Shown in pieces: positions 54,436 to 63,663 of a stretch of 64,000 nt of DNA. Made by a program: the position numbers and the translations under genes. The notes under the pieces were generated by a model. That model did no database searches, was not told the DNA's origin, and was given only the letters and a program-made list of their open reading frames with translations. How positions within the stretch are numbered: the stretch's first letter is position 1; the number at the start of each line of letters is the position of its first letter. Source of the DNA: JBAZUK01 sp041661445 (GTDB lineage Bacteria; Chlamydiota; Chlamydiia; Chlamydiales; SM23-39). The DNA lies in contig JBAZUK010000001.1 in NCBI GenBank assembly GCA_041661445.1, positions 1 through 64,000 on the forward strand, given 5' to 3'.

Positions 54436-55428
54436 ATGTTTCAAAAAAAATTTAAGTTCTTGAGTATCTTATTTTTAGTTTTTAGTTCATATCTCTGTGC
54501 AGAAGAAAATACACCTAGGAAAAATTTAAGTAGCGCTATTGAGAAAGGAGATTTGGCAAAAGTCCAATCTTTTATTGAATCAGCAGTTGTTGGGATAGAT
54601 GAATTATCAGATAATTTTGATCCACAGTCTCCACTTCTTGAAGCTGTGTCCAAATCTAAAATTTCTATCATCAAGTATCTAATCGAAAAAGGTGCTTGTG
54701 TTAATGGAATTTCCCAAAAAAATTATTCATCTCTAGAAAAATTTATAGAATCTAGCAGAATGCTCTCTAATAAGCAATTGATCGAAACCATTGTTTTTAT
54801 GATTGACCATGGAGTTGATATCAATGGTTGTGGTGATGATGGGTACACTCCTCTAATGGCTGCTTGTAAGCATACAAGATCTATTGAACTACTTGATTTG
54901 CTTTTAGATAAGGGAGCTTTTATGGATGCTGAATCGAAAGATGAAGAAACAGCATATCTTGTATCAATTCGTAATAATAATCTGAATGCCTATCGGTTAT
55001 TGATCAATCGTGGAGCAAATGTTAATGTGACCTACAAAGGAATGAATATATTAAGCCTGCTTGCATGGGATGGGAATATTTTTATGATGAAAATCATCCT
55101 TGATGAAACAGATGCCAATGTAAATGGTTATAATCCAAACGGAACGACACCTCTTATTTGCGCTGTTTTAGGAAGTAAAAGCGCAATGATTCAATTTCTA
55201 ATAGACAGAGGTGCTAATATTAATGCATTAACGACTAAGGTTATAGATGTTGAAATTAATAAAAACCAAATATTTAAATTTGGAAGAACATATGTAGCTT
55301 TTCCAAAAAGGTGTACTGCCTTAAATTTTGCTTCGACCTTAGGGCTGGTCCCGATAGCGAATCTTTTAATTGAACGCGGGGGAATTATTTATCAAGATGT
55401 TGAATATAAAGAAGTCTTCTTTTGGTAA
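54436..55428 (+). CDS. Exported ankyrin-repeat protein
   Basis: A 330-residue protein with an N-terminal signal peptide (FLSILFLVFSSYLCAEE, cleavage after ~22) and six to seven ankyrin-like repeats filling the rest. Examples are SPLLEAVSKSKISIIKYLIEKGACVNG, TPLMAACKHTRSIELLDLLLDKGA and TPLICAVLGSKSAMIQFLIDRGANINA. Ankyrin repeats mediate protein binding. A Sec signal suggests a periplasmic or surface site rather than direct type III delivery. A strong ribosome binding site (AAGGAG) precedes the ATG. It is a single gene, convergent with the hypothetical at 55479. Ankyrin proteins of intracellular bacteria often target hosts, but this one could equally be a periplasmic scaffold. Confidence 0.8.
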   Translation: MFQKKFKFLSILFLVFSSYLCAEENTPRKNLSSAIEKGDLAKVQSFIESAVVGIDELSDNFDPQSPLLEAVSKSKISIIKYLIEKGACVNGISQKNYSSLEKFIESSRMLSNKQLIETIVFMIDHGVDINGCGDDGYTPLMAACKHTRSIELLDLLLDKGAFMDAESKDEETAYLVSIRNNNLNAYRLLINRGANVNVTYKGMNILSLLAWDGNIFMMKIILDETDANVNGYNPNGTTPLICAVLGSKSAMIQFLIDRGANINALTTKVIDVEINKNQIFKFGRTYVAFPKRCTALNFASTLGLVPIANLLIERGGIIYQDVEYKEVFFW

Positions 55429-55478
55429 TAAACTGAATTTTGGCAAAATTGTAAGCTGAAATATTATTTTTTAAAAAC

Positions 55479-56315
55479 TTACTCCAAATTCTGTTCTTGG
55501 GATAACTGCTTTCCATTTAAAGCATTAAAGTACGCTGTCATAAGCGAACCATCGGGATTCTGTACCTTTATGCTGTAAACAGGAAGGAAAATAACTGTTT
55601 TTTTTCTGATTGCAAAATCATTTCCGAAAGCAGACCTGGCAATTCCTTCGATCTGCGAAGGACGAAATTTTTTTGAGATACGTGATGCATATCTTCCCGC
55701 TTTTGTTACAATTGACTGCTCTATTTTAGTTTCAGGCATTACTTGAAGTTTAGGATTTTGAAAATGAAGACGGTAATTATTTCCATTTTGAACTATTAAG
55801 TTCTTTCTTCTGCAATTCTCAATCCATTGATCTAAAACATCATTATCGATATTTAATGTTTTTTGAAGAGAATCCCTGTCCATGACTCCATTGTGAGATG
55901 CCAGGGAATTGATTATTTTAAAATCATCTTTGTCAGCGCCAAAACCAATGCAATCTTTAAAACCATGGGTCATATCCCATGAATTGGTATTAAGTACCAT
56001 TTCCCCATCGGTCAAACTCCAGAGAATGACACCTTCGGCTGTCCTGTCATGAGAACGGTTATACTTAACTTCCATAAGAAGATAAGGATGAAAATTTAAA
56101 TTTGGCTCTAAATAAGTATGCGCTGAATCCTTTAATAAGGCCTTTTTATGCATCTCCATGATATTTTCGGCTGAATATTTTACCTCGAGAGTATTAAACT
56201 TTTTTTTGTATATCTTATCATACATATAATTTCTTGTTTCCGGATAGTTTATCCATGTCCAAGAAATTATAAAAATTCCAAAAATAAAAGAAGTAATAAT
56301 ATATACAAGACGCAT
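55479..56315 (-). CDS. Conserved-type membrane-anchored hypothetical protein
   Basis: A 278-residue protein with one N-terminal membrane anchor (~5-22, YIITSFIFGIFIISWTWI). The extracytoplasmic part has a winged-helix-like stretch (~135-185: NSLASHNGVMDRDSLQKTLNIDNDVLDQWIENCRRKNLIVQNGNNYRLHF, read in short pieces) and ends with FLPVYSIKVQNPDGSLMTAYFNALNGKQLS, a segment resembling the end of zinc-ribbon/membrane proteins that process a substrate. It is the gene nearest rho on the same strand (50-base gap). I do not recognise the family and assign no function. Confidence 0.6.
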   Translation of the reverse strand: MRLVYIITSFIFGIFIISWTWINYPETRNYMYDKIYKKKFNTLEVKYSAENIMEMHKKALLKDSAHTYLEPNLNFHPYLLMEVKYNRSHDRTAEGVILWSLTDGEMVLNTNSWDMTHGFKDCIGFGADKDDFKIINSLASHNGVMDRDSLQKTLNIDNDVLDQWIENCRRKNLIVQNGNNYRLHFQNPKLQVMPETKIEQSIVTKAGRYASRISKKFRPSQIEGIARSAFGNDFAIRKKTVIFLPVYSIKVQNPDGSLMTAYFNALNGKQLSQEQNLE

Positions 56316-56365
56316 AATCTATACCATTTTTAAGTTCCCCCAAAAATTCATTGTATAAATTAGAT

Positions 56366-57676
56366 CTATTCTTTCATAGATAAAAGAAATTCAGTATTAT
56401 TATTTGTCTTTTTTAACCTGCTTAAAAGAAGATTCATTGCATCAACAGGGGTCAAATCTGCAAGCCCTTGTCTCAATAAATAAATTTTTTCTAATTCATC
56501 AGGATGATATAACAGTTCTTCTTTTCTTGTTCCGCTTTTTATAATGTCAATCGCAGGGAAAATACGTCTGTCGGCAAGCCTTCTGTCCAAAACAAGCTCC
56601 ATATTTCCTGTTCCTTTGAATTCTTCGAAGATAACTTCATCCATTCTTGATCCGGTATCAATTAATGCCGTTGCAATAATTGTTAAAGATCCGCCCTGTT
56701 CTATATTTCTTGCTGCTCCAAAAAATCTTTTGGGTTTATGAAGGGCATTGGCATCTATACCCCCTGTTAATATTTTACCACTATGCGGCTGAACAGTATT
56801 ATAAGCTCTTGCAAGTCTTGTTAAAGAATCTAAAAGAATTACAACATCTTTTCCGCTTTCGGCCAATCTCCTTGCTTTTTCAATTACCATGTCTGCTACC
56901 TGGACGTGTCTTTCAGGCGGTTCATCAAATGTAGAAGAAATAACTTCACCTTTAACAATTTTTATCATATCAGTTACTTCCTCAGGTCTTTCATCGATAA
57001 GAAGAACGATAAGAAAAATTTCCGGATTATTTTTTTCAATTGAATTTGCAATGTTTTGTAAAAGAATTGTTTTACCGGCTTTCGGAGGAGATACAATCAT
57101 ACCTCTTTGACCTTTTCCTATCGGCGCAGCAAGGTCCAAAACTCTTGTTGATAATTTGTCCTTTGTTGTTTCCATGATGATTCTTTTAGAAGGATAAAGA
57201 GGAGTTAAATTCTCGAATAGCACTCTTTCTCTTAATTCTTCCGGCGACTTGGCATTTATTGTATCAACTTTTAGAAGAGCAAAATATTTTTCTTTTTCTT
57301 TTGGGGCTCTTATGGTTCCATATAAGGTATCGCCTTTTCTCAATCCAAATCTTCTAATTTGGGCTGGGGATATATAAATATCCTCTGCAGAAGGAAGATA
57401 ATTATAGTTGGGAGATCTCAAAAAACCAAAACCATCAGGTAAAACTTCTAAAACTCCCTCAGCATATAAAACTTCTTCAGGCTGAGTTGAAATTTCTTTT
57501 ACTATTTCAAATACTATTTGAGATTTAGTTAAAGATCCGAAGTTCTCTAATTTAATAGAATGGGCATATTCATGCAGTTGTTCTATATTCATCCTCTGTA
57601 ATTCAGATACTCTGGTTACTTTGTTGATAGGATGGCTTTTTTCGCTTTTAGTTTCAGCTGCCTTTTCTTCATTCAT
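56366..57676 (-). CDS. rho: Transcription termination factor Rho
   Basis: A 436-residue hexameric RNA helicase. The N-terminal helical domain is followed by the cold-shock-like RNA-binding domain ([15 protein letters not shown], ~73-87). The ATPase core has Walker [13 protein letters not shown], Walker [17 protein letters not shown], the Q-loop region [20 protein letters not shown], and the C-terminal [17 protein letters not shown] strong ribosome binding site (AAGGAG) precedes the ATG. Twelve bases separate it from coaE upstream. Presence of Rho fits the scarcity of strong intrinsic terminators seen in the window. Confidence 0.96.
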   Translation of the reverse strand: MNEEKAAETKSEKSHPINKVTRVSELQRMNIEQLHEYAHSIKLENFGSLTKSQIVFEIVKEISTQPEEVLYAEGVLEVLPDGFGFLRSPNYNYLPSAEDIYISPAQIRRFGLRKGDTLYGTIRAPKEKEKYFALLKVDTINAKSPEELRERVLFENLTPLYPSKRIIMETTKDKLSTRVLDLAAPIGKGQRGMIVSPPKAGKTILLQNIANSIEKNNPEIFLIVLLIDERPEEVTDMIKIVKGEVISSTFDEPPERHVQVADMVIEKARRLAESGKDVVILLDSLTRLARAYNTVQPHSGKILTGGIDANALHKPKRFFGAARNIEQGGSLTIIATALIDTGSRMDEVIFEEFKGTGNMELVLDRRLADRRIFPAIDIIKSGTRKEELLYHPDELEKIYLLRQGLADLTPVDAMNLLLSRLKKTNNNTEFLLSMKE

Positions 57677-57688
57677 GTAAGGGGCTCC

Positions 57689-58264
57689 TTAATATTTGTT
57701 GATAAGTTTTGAAATTTTTTTAATGTTTTTTTCTAAGTTGGATAAATCTAGATTATTCCTGATTACATAATCAGATAATTTTGCTTTTTCTTTTAAACTC
57801 ATTTGCCTTTTTTTTCGTTGAACATAATCTTTATATTTATATCTTTTTTTTGCAATTGAATCTTTTGCTGAAACCGTAATTATCACATCGAAAAATTTTT
57901 CTGCCTTGATTTCAAAAAGCAGGGGAATTTCAACAACAAAAAAAAGGTAATCCTTATTCTTTATTTTTTCATATTCAGTTTTTATTTCATCTAAAATCTG
58001 GGGATGTAAAATTTTTTCTAACTGATATAACCTATTTTCATTTTCAAAAACAATTTTAGCTAGTCTTTTTCTATCTATTTTATCTTTTTTTTGAATTTCT
58101 TTTCCAAAGATTTTAATGATTTTATTTTTAATATTTTTAGTGTCCAGCAGTTTATGGGCAATTTTGTCGGTATTTACTGTATAAGAACCCAGTTTTTTGA
58201 ATATTTTTAAGGCTTGGGTTTTCCCTGAGGAGATGCCTCCTGTTATAGCTAATTTTTTTAACAT
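57689..58264 (-). CDS. coaE: Dephospho-CoA kinase
   Basis: A 191-residue enzyme for the last step of CoA synthesis, phosphorylating the 3'-OH of dephospho-CoA. P-loop GGISSGKT at ~10-17; the substrate region NTDKIAHKLL and the LEKILHPQI motif follow, as do VEIPLLFE and the lid sequence with R/K clusters. The ATG at 58264 overlaps the polA stop (TGATG); an ATG six bases earlier is also possible. Typical length (~200). The rho-coaE-polA order is that known in Chlamydiaceae, from memory. Confidence 0.93.
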   Translation of the reverse strand: MLKKLAITGGISSGKTQALKIFKKLGSYTVNTDKIAHKLLDTKNIKNKIIKIFGKEIQKKDKIDRKRLAKIVFENENRLYQLEKILHPQILDEIKTEYEKIKNKDYLFFVVEIPLLFEIKAEKFFDVIITVSAKDSIAKKRYKYKDYVQRKKRQMSLKEKAKLSDYVIRNNLDLSNLEKNIKKISKLINKY

Positions 58265-60927
58265 CAACACTCTGCTAAATTTTTACCGATTTGAATGTCT
58301 ACTGTTAAAGGAACTTTGAGCTGAAAAACACCTTCCATCTTTTCTTTAACTATTTTTTTGAAAATATCGACTTCATTTTGTGGAATTTCAAATAATAATT
58401 CATCGTGGATCTGAAGAATCATCTGACCCTGTAAATTTAATTTTTTAATTTCTTTATCTATATGGATCATTGCAATTTTTATTAAATCCGCAGCTGAGCC
58501 TTGGAGTGGAGTATTGATTGCAAGTCTTTCCGCAGCAGCTCTTATTATGGGATTTTTATTGTCGATTTCCGGAATAGGCCTTTGCCGGCCGGTAATCGTA
58601 TATGCTACTTTTTTTTCGTAAACCTTTCGTTTGCATTCTTCTAAAAAAGATGAAATCTTATTATATCTTTGAAAATATGTGTCTATGAATATTTTAGCCT
58701 CTCTTGGAGTGACATTGATCTGTTCGGACAACCCAAAAGCCCCTTGACCATATAATATTCCAAAATTAACTGCTTTGGCAGCCGATCGCATCTGAGAGGA
58801 AACATTTTCTAAGGGAACATTATAGACTAAAGAAGCTGTGTAGGAGTGAATATCTTCACCTTTATTAAAAGCGCTTGTCAGGTTAGGATCTTCACTGAAA
58901 TGGGCAAGAAGTCTAAGTTCAATTTGAGAATAATCGGATGAAAGATATACCCAGTTTTCTTTTTGAGGTCTAAATCCTTCCCTTATTTTTTTCCCTTCTT
59001 CTGTTCTTATTGGAATATTCTGCAAATTGGGGTCTTTTGAAGACAATCTGCCTGTTGCAACAGTCGATTGATTAAAAGTGGTATGAACTCTTTGAGTATT
59101 AGGATTTATTAGTAAAGGTATTGCTTCTAAATATGTTCCAAGGAGCTTTTGCAGCTCTCTGTTTTTGATAATGTAATCAATGATTGGAGATTTGCCTTTT
59201 AATTTTTCTAAAATGTCTGCAGAAGTGGAAAAAGAAGATGCTGCTTTTTTAGGAGGGGAAAGAGCTAGGTCCACATACAATATTTCGCTTAGCTGTTTAG
59301 GGGAATTAATATTAAATTTTTTTCCGGCAAGAGAATAGATTTCGCCTTCAATTAAAAAAAGTTCATGCCTGACTTCTTTGGCCATCTCAAATAATTTATC
59401 TTTATCAACGAAAATCCCATTTCTTTCCATTTGAACTAAAATGGGTAATAAAGGAAGTTCTATATCATATAAAACAGAATCTAAATTTTTTTCTTTTATT
59501 TCATTTTGGAAAATATTTTTTAATCTGAAAGTGTAATCGACATCTTCACAACAATATTGGCAGATTTTATCGTAAGGAACATCTTTCATGGAGATTTGTT
59601 TTTTTCCCTGACCGATTAAATCTTCTATAGGGATTTTAGTAACTCCAAATTTTTCTAAGGTGATTGTATCCAACCCATGCTTTCGATTTTGAGGACTGAT
59701 AAGGTATGAGGCTAAAATCGTATCCATGCAGATATTCTTAATCTTGATGGAATGATTTAAAAAAATGTGATAATCAAATTTCAAATTATGGCCGATAAAT
59801 GAGATCGCATCATTCTCTAAGAGTTGTTTTATTTTTGATAAAACAAACTTTTCATTTAAAGATGAATTTAATGGAACATAGTATGCTTCCGCTTCCTTTA
59901 TGCAAAAACCTATGCCGACAAGGTTTGCCTGCATGAAATTTAGGCTGTCAGTTTCAGTATCAATTGCAATTTCTTTTTCATAAGATAGTTTTGCAATTAA
60001 ATCGATAAAGGCTTCTTCGGTATTTATTAAAACATATTTTTTTTCCAGTCTTTGGATATTGATTTTTTCTTCAATACCTTGTTTGTCTTTTAACAAAGTT
60101 AAAAAATTCATTTCCTTATAAAATTCGTTTAGCTTTACTTCATCGGAATTTTTTAATGAATAAGTCTCTTTATCTTTCGCGATTGCGACATTTACATCTA
60201 ATGTAGCGAGAATCTTGCTCATGTAAGCATTATCTTTACCTTCAAGTAGTATTCTTTTCTTTGTTTCCGATTTGATTTCTTCAATTTTATTGTAAATATT
60301 ATCCAGCGTTCCATACTCTGTTAAAAGAGCAACTGCATTCTTGGGTCCAAATCCTGCTATTCCTGGAATATTATCTGAAGTGTCTCCAACTATTGATAGG
60401 TAATCAAGCATTTGTTTTGGTAAAATACCATAAACCTCTTTGACTTTTTGAGTATCATAAAGCAAATTGTTCTTATGAGCATTTAATACAAATATGTTAT
60501 CGTCGATCATTTGCAGAAGGTCTTTATCGCTAGTGCATATATAAGGCTTGAGCTGTTGCTCTGAGCTCCATTTAGCAATTGCTGCCATGGTATCATCTGC
60601 TTCTACTCCATTTATGCTTAGAGCATAAATACCTGACATTTTGCACCAGTTAAAAGCTAATTCGAATTGGGGGTATAAGTCATCAGGGGCTTTTTTTCTG
60701 TGCATTTTATATTGTGAATATACTTTTTGTCTGGATTCTTTATTTTCAGGCCCGTCGAAAACAGCTACAATATAATTTGGCGAAAAATCATTTATCAGCT
60801 TTTTTACAGACCTGATAAAACCATATAAAGCAGAAGTTGATACTCCTGACTTATTTGTCATAGGTCCTATTGCGAAATAAGATCTGAAAAGATAATTTAC
60901 AGCATCTATGATAAATATTTTTTCCAT
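58264..60927 (-). CDS. polA: DNA polymerase I
   Basis: An 887-residue, three-domain repair and primer-removal polymerase. The 5'-nuclease domain (~1-290) has FDGPENKESR, the IVGDTSDNIPGI motif and the helix-hairpin-helix. The 3'-5' exonuclease domain (~305-480) keeps its acidic residues (IDTETDSLN, FIGHNLKFD, CCEDVDYTFRL), so proofreading is probably active. The polymerase domain carries motif A (SSDYSQIELRLLAH), motif B (RSAAKAVNFGILYGQG) and motif C (QIHDELLFEIP). Slightly shorter than E. coli Pol I (928). It lies nine bases after sppA and overlaps coaE. Confidence 0.96.
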   Translation of the reverse strand: MEKIFIIDAVNYLFRSYFAIGPMTNKSGVSTSALYGFIRSVKKLINDFSPNYIVAVFDGPENKESRQKVYSQYKMHRKKAPDDLYPQFELAFNWCKMSGIYALSINGVEADDTMAAIAKWSSEQQLKPYICTSDKDLLQMIDDNIFVLNAHKNNLLYDTQKVKEVYGILPKQMLDYLSIVGDTSDNIPGIAGFGPKNAVALLTEYGTLDNIYNKIEEIKSETKKRILLEGKDNAYMSKILATLDVNVAIAKDKETYSLKNSDEVKLNEFYKEMNFLTLLKDKQGIEEKINIQRLEKKYVLINTEEAFIDLIAKLSYEKEIAIDTETDSLNFMQANLVGIGFCIKEAEAYYVPLNSSLNEKFVLSKIKQLLENDAISFIGHNLKFDYHIFLNHSIKIKNICMDTILASYLISPQNRKHGLDTITLEKFGVTKIPIEDLIGQGKKQISMKDVPYDKICQYCCEDVDYTFRLKNIFQNEIKEKNLDSVLYDIELPLLPILVQMERNGIFVDKDKLFEMAKEVRHELFLIEGEIYSLAGKKFNINSPKQLSEILYVDLALSPPKKAASSFSTSADILEKLKGKSPIIDYIIKNRELQKLLGTYLEAIPLLINPNTQRVHTTFNQSTVATGRLSSKDPNLQNIPIRTEEGKKIREGFRPQKENWVYLSSDYSQIELRLLAHFSEDPNLTSAFNKGEDIHSYTASLVYNVPLENVSSQMRSAAKAVNFGILYGQGAFGLSEQINVTPREAKIFIDTYFQRYNKISSFLEECKRKVYEKKVAYTITGRQRPIPEIDNKNPIIRAAAERLAINTPLQGSAADLIKIAMIHIDKEIKKLNLQGQMILQIHDELLFEIPQNEVDIFKKIVKEKMEGVFQLKVPLTVDIQIGKNLAEC

Positions 60928-60936
60928 ATTATGATT

Positions 60937-61968
60937 CTATCTTAACTCTATGTTTTTTGACTGGATGTTATTAAGAGATTTAGATGAAAGGAAAAATTTG
61001 CTGAAAATACTTTCGATTAAACATTTTGTCTGGGTAACAAGAGGTTGGAACCAAGTTTTTTTTGTTTTCAAAGTAACAACTTGGTACTCTTTTGACAAAT
61101 CGATTTTTGCAGCATTTAACAAATCTGTCATTACAATTTCATATGAGCTGTCTGTTTCGTCGATGTATCCGATTTCTTTTGCTTTTTTTGAGCTGAATAT
61201 TTTGGCGCCATATTCTTTGATGATCAGATCTTTATTGATATTTCTTGCCTTAGCCACAATATCTACAAAATTATTGTAAATATATTCATTGATTTCCTTT
61301 AAAGATTCATCTTCATCTTTAACCCAAGGTCTGAAAGGATTCATCATGTCTTTATTTTTTCCGTCAGTAATCGTTGAGGAATTGATTCCCCAATTTTCTA
61401 AAATTTTAGAGAAATTAAAAAATGGTCCTATTCTAGATCCTACTGAACCGATAATACTGTTGCTGGACGAATAAATTTTATCAGCCGCGCATGAAATATA
61501 AAAACCGCCTGATGCACAAAGTCCATCTATATATGCATATATTGGAATGTTGTATTTTTCTTTATATTTTTTTAAAGCTTTATAGATATCATCTGAATCA
61601 ACGGCATCTCCTCCAGGAGAATTTACATGCAGCAAAATAGCCTTAACTCTATTGTTCTTTAAGAAACTTTTTCTGGATTCGATCAGCTGATAATAGATAT
61701 CTTCATATGTAAATGATTTTCCGATAATATCATGGATGTCTAATTGAAGCACTACGGGAGTCTTGAGTGATAGGATCTTTGTTTCCCCATTTAAATCGGG
61801 AAGTATTTCGACTTTGTTTTTTAAAGCATCTTTTTGCTCATTGCCAAGAAAAATAGCAAATATCATTATGCAAGCCATTAAAGCAATAAAAATCCCGGCA
61901 GTTCCAAGCAGGGTATTGATAAATGATCTGATGCCCGAAATAAAAATAGATTCTTTTGTAAAATTCAT
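60937..61968 (-). CDS. sppA: Signal peptide peptidase SppA/SohB-type (S49 family)
   Basis: A 343-residue inner-membrane serine protease that degrades cleaved signal peptides. One membrane helix lies at ~18-42. The S49 core has VNSPGGDAVDS at ~115-125 and the nucleophile Ser153 in CASGGFYIS. The catalytic Lys is probably in the TDGKNKDMMNPFRPW stretch (~201-215), about 50 residues later as in SppA of Bacillus. FSSKKAKEIGYID also fits the family. A ribosome binding site (AGAGGAA) precedes the ATG. It is first in the sppA-polA-coaE-rho run. Confidence 0.9.
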   Translation of the reverse strand: MNFTKESIFISGIRSFINTLLGTAGIFIALMACIMIFAIFLGNEQKDALKNKVEILPDLNGETKILSLKTPVVLQLDIHDIIGKSFTYEDIYYQLIESRKSFLKNNRVKAILLHVNSPGGDAVDSDDIYKALKKYKEKYNIPIYAYIDGLCASGGFYISCAADKIYSSSNSIIGSVGSRIGPFFNFSKILENWGINSSTITDGKNKDMMNPFRPWVKDEDESLKEINEYIYNNFVDIVAKARNINKDLIIKEYGAKIFSSKKAKEIGYIDETDSSYEIVMTDLLNAAKIDLSKEYQVVTLKTKKTWFQPLVTQTKCLIESIFSKFFLSSKSLNNIQSKNIELR

Positions 61969-62061
61969 AAAAGTTCCTCTAAAAAAATTTTTAGTTTATT
62001 ATAGCCTTTACTTGCGTTAAATGTAAATTCTGTAATAATTCTATATATATAAGGAGTAATC

Positions 62062-63123
62062 ATGTTGGGTCAATTTTTTACGGAGAAGTATTACTGGATA
62101 TCAAAAATTATTATAGGACTGGTTCTGCTTTTTGTATTACCGGTCATTTTATCATATGTATTAAAACTTATCAAACACAAAGCTGATATTAAAAGGCTAG
62201 ACTGGAAAAAAAATGTATATGCAGTTTTTAACTATCCAATTAAAAATTTAATTTGGATATTTGTAATCTCGTACATTCTTTCTGTAATGACTAAAAAATT
62301 TAACCTCCAGCAAACTTTGATTTACGTAAACTTAATAAGAAACGTCGCAATAGTAATTTGCATCACCTGGTTATTTATTAAATGGACAAAAGAATTTCAA
62401 AAGCAAATAATTATCAAATGGAATAAACAAGTCGACAGGACCACAGTAGAATTTATTGGAAAAATTTTTACTTTTATTATTATTTTTATTTCTTTTTTAT
62501 TGATTCTCCAGTTTCTGGGTTTAAACATTATGCCTCTTATTGCTTTCGGGGGTGTAGGCGCTGCAGCTTTTGCTTTTGCAGCTAAGGATGTCATTGCTAA
62601 CCTTTTCAGCGGAATAATGCTTCATCTGACCAGACCTTTTGTAAAAGGAGAGATAATAGAAATTCCATCACAAAATATTAACGGAATTATTCAATCTATA
62701 AACTGGTACAATACCTGCATCCAGGACAGTGATAAAATTTTGATTTACGTGCCCAATTCGATTTTTACTTCAATAGCAATAAAAAATAGCTCAAGAAGAA
62801 CTCATAGAAAATTTGAAGAGACTCTAAAAATTAAATATTCGGATTACAAAAAAATCAATCTTATTTCTGAAGATATTAAAAAAAGTTTTTCTGAGAATAA
62901 ATTTATAGATCAAACTTATGATATATCAGTCTTTTTAACAAATTTTTCTGAATATTATCTAAATGTAAACATTAAAGCTTACACATATCTTTTAGACGAT
63001 AAGGATTTTTTTCAATTTAAGCAAAATGCTTTAATGGAAATTAAATCAATTTTTGAAAAACATGATGCTGAAATGGCTTTCCCAACGACTTCTCATTATT
63101 TTTTAAATAAGCCAGCGATCTGA
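62062..63123 (+). CDS. mscS: Small-conductance mechanosensitive channel, MscS family
   Basis: A 353-residue inner-membrane channel protecting against osmotic downshock. Four hydrophobic segments are visible (~12-35, ~58-75, ~88-105, ~130-175). The last forms the pore helix, with the signature GGVGAAAFAFAAKDVIANLFSGI of Gly/Ala packing. The beta domain follows with VKGEIIEI and YVPNSIF. The C-terminal alpha/beta cage domain is present. A strong ribosome binding site (AAGGAG) lies nine bases before the ATG. Transcribed opposite to its neighbours, so an independent unit. Confidence 0.92.
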   Translation: MLGQFFTEKYYWISKIIIGLVLLFVLPVILSYVLKLIKHKADIKRLDWKKNVYAVFNYPIKNLIWIFVISYILSVMTKKFNLQQTLIYVNLIRNVAIVICITWLFIKWTKEFQKQIIIKWNKQVDRTTVEFIGKIFTFIIIFISFLLILQFLGLNIMPLIAFGGVGAAAFAFAAKDVIANLFSGIMLHLTRPFVKGEIIEIPSQNINGIIQSINWYNTCIQDSDKILIYVPNSIFTSIAIKNSSRRTHRKFEETLKIKYSDYKKINLISEDIKKSFSENKFIDQTYDISVFLTNFSEYYLNVNIKAYTYLLDDKDFFQFKQNALMEIKSIFEKHDAEMAFPTTSHYFLNKPAI

Positions 63124-63156
63124 ATAAAACTGATGAACAAATGTTTCAGAACCAAT

Positions 63157-63663
63157 TCAGATGTTTTCTTTAGAAGATGGTCTTATTGCAAGTTCTAATA
63201 ACGCAAGCAGTCCTAATAATACAAACAAAGCGTAAATGTACCAGGAAAAAATAAATTTAAGAGTTAAGCCGATTAGAATTAGAAATTGCAATGCAGTAGT
63301 TACTTTTCCCCATCTGACTGCTTTTACTTCATATGTTGATAATTTTTTACTTATTACCAAATAAATACTGAAAATTATTAAGGCAAAGTCTCTAGAAATC
63401 ATTGTTAATGCTTGCCATAATTTGATCTGATCCTGGGCAAGAAAAATGCCAAGTATGAAATAAACGAAAAACTTATCCATGGCCGGATCTAAAAAAGCTC
63501 CGAATTTTGAGGCAGAGTTATATTTTCGTGCGAAATATCCATCAATGCTATCTGTTACCATAGCTAAAACAATAGCGATTATTCTTATGTAAATATTTTG
63601 ACATAAGAATAGAAAAGCTAAAGGTATCCTCACAATGGATAAACAATTTGAAAGAGTGATCAT
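63157..63663 (-). CDS. pgsA: CDP-diacylglycerol-glycerol-3-phosphate 3-phosphatidyltransferase
   Basis: A 168-residue membrane enzyme making phosphatidylglycerol phosphate. The CDP-alcohol phosphotransferase motif D-G-x2-A-R-x8-G-x3-D-x3-D is complete (DGYFARKYNSASKFGAFLDPAMD, from ~Asp42). Several membrane helices flank it. The ATG at 63663 gives MITLSNCLSIVRIPLAF, the usual N-terminus, and overlaps the DedA stop by four bases (ATGA). A TTG-initiated extension inside the DedA gene is less likely. Confidence 0.92.
   Translation of the reverse strand: MITLSNCLSIVRIPLAFLFLCQNIYIRIIAIVLAMVTDSIDGYFARKYNSASKFGAFLDPAMDKFFVYFILGIFLAQDQIKLWQALTMISRDFALIIFSIYLVISKKLSTYEVKAVRWGKVTTALQFLILIGLTLKFIFSWYIYALFVLLGLLALLELAIRPSSKENI

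Noticed and set aside
55436..55450. AATTTT-GGC-AAAATT inverted repeat as a bidirectional terminator
   Set aside because: The loop is only three bases and the stem is pure A/T, too weak to support termination.
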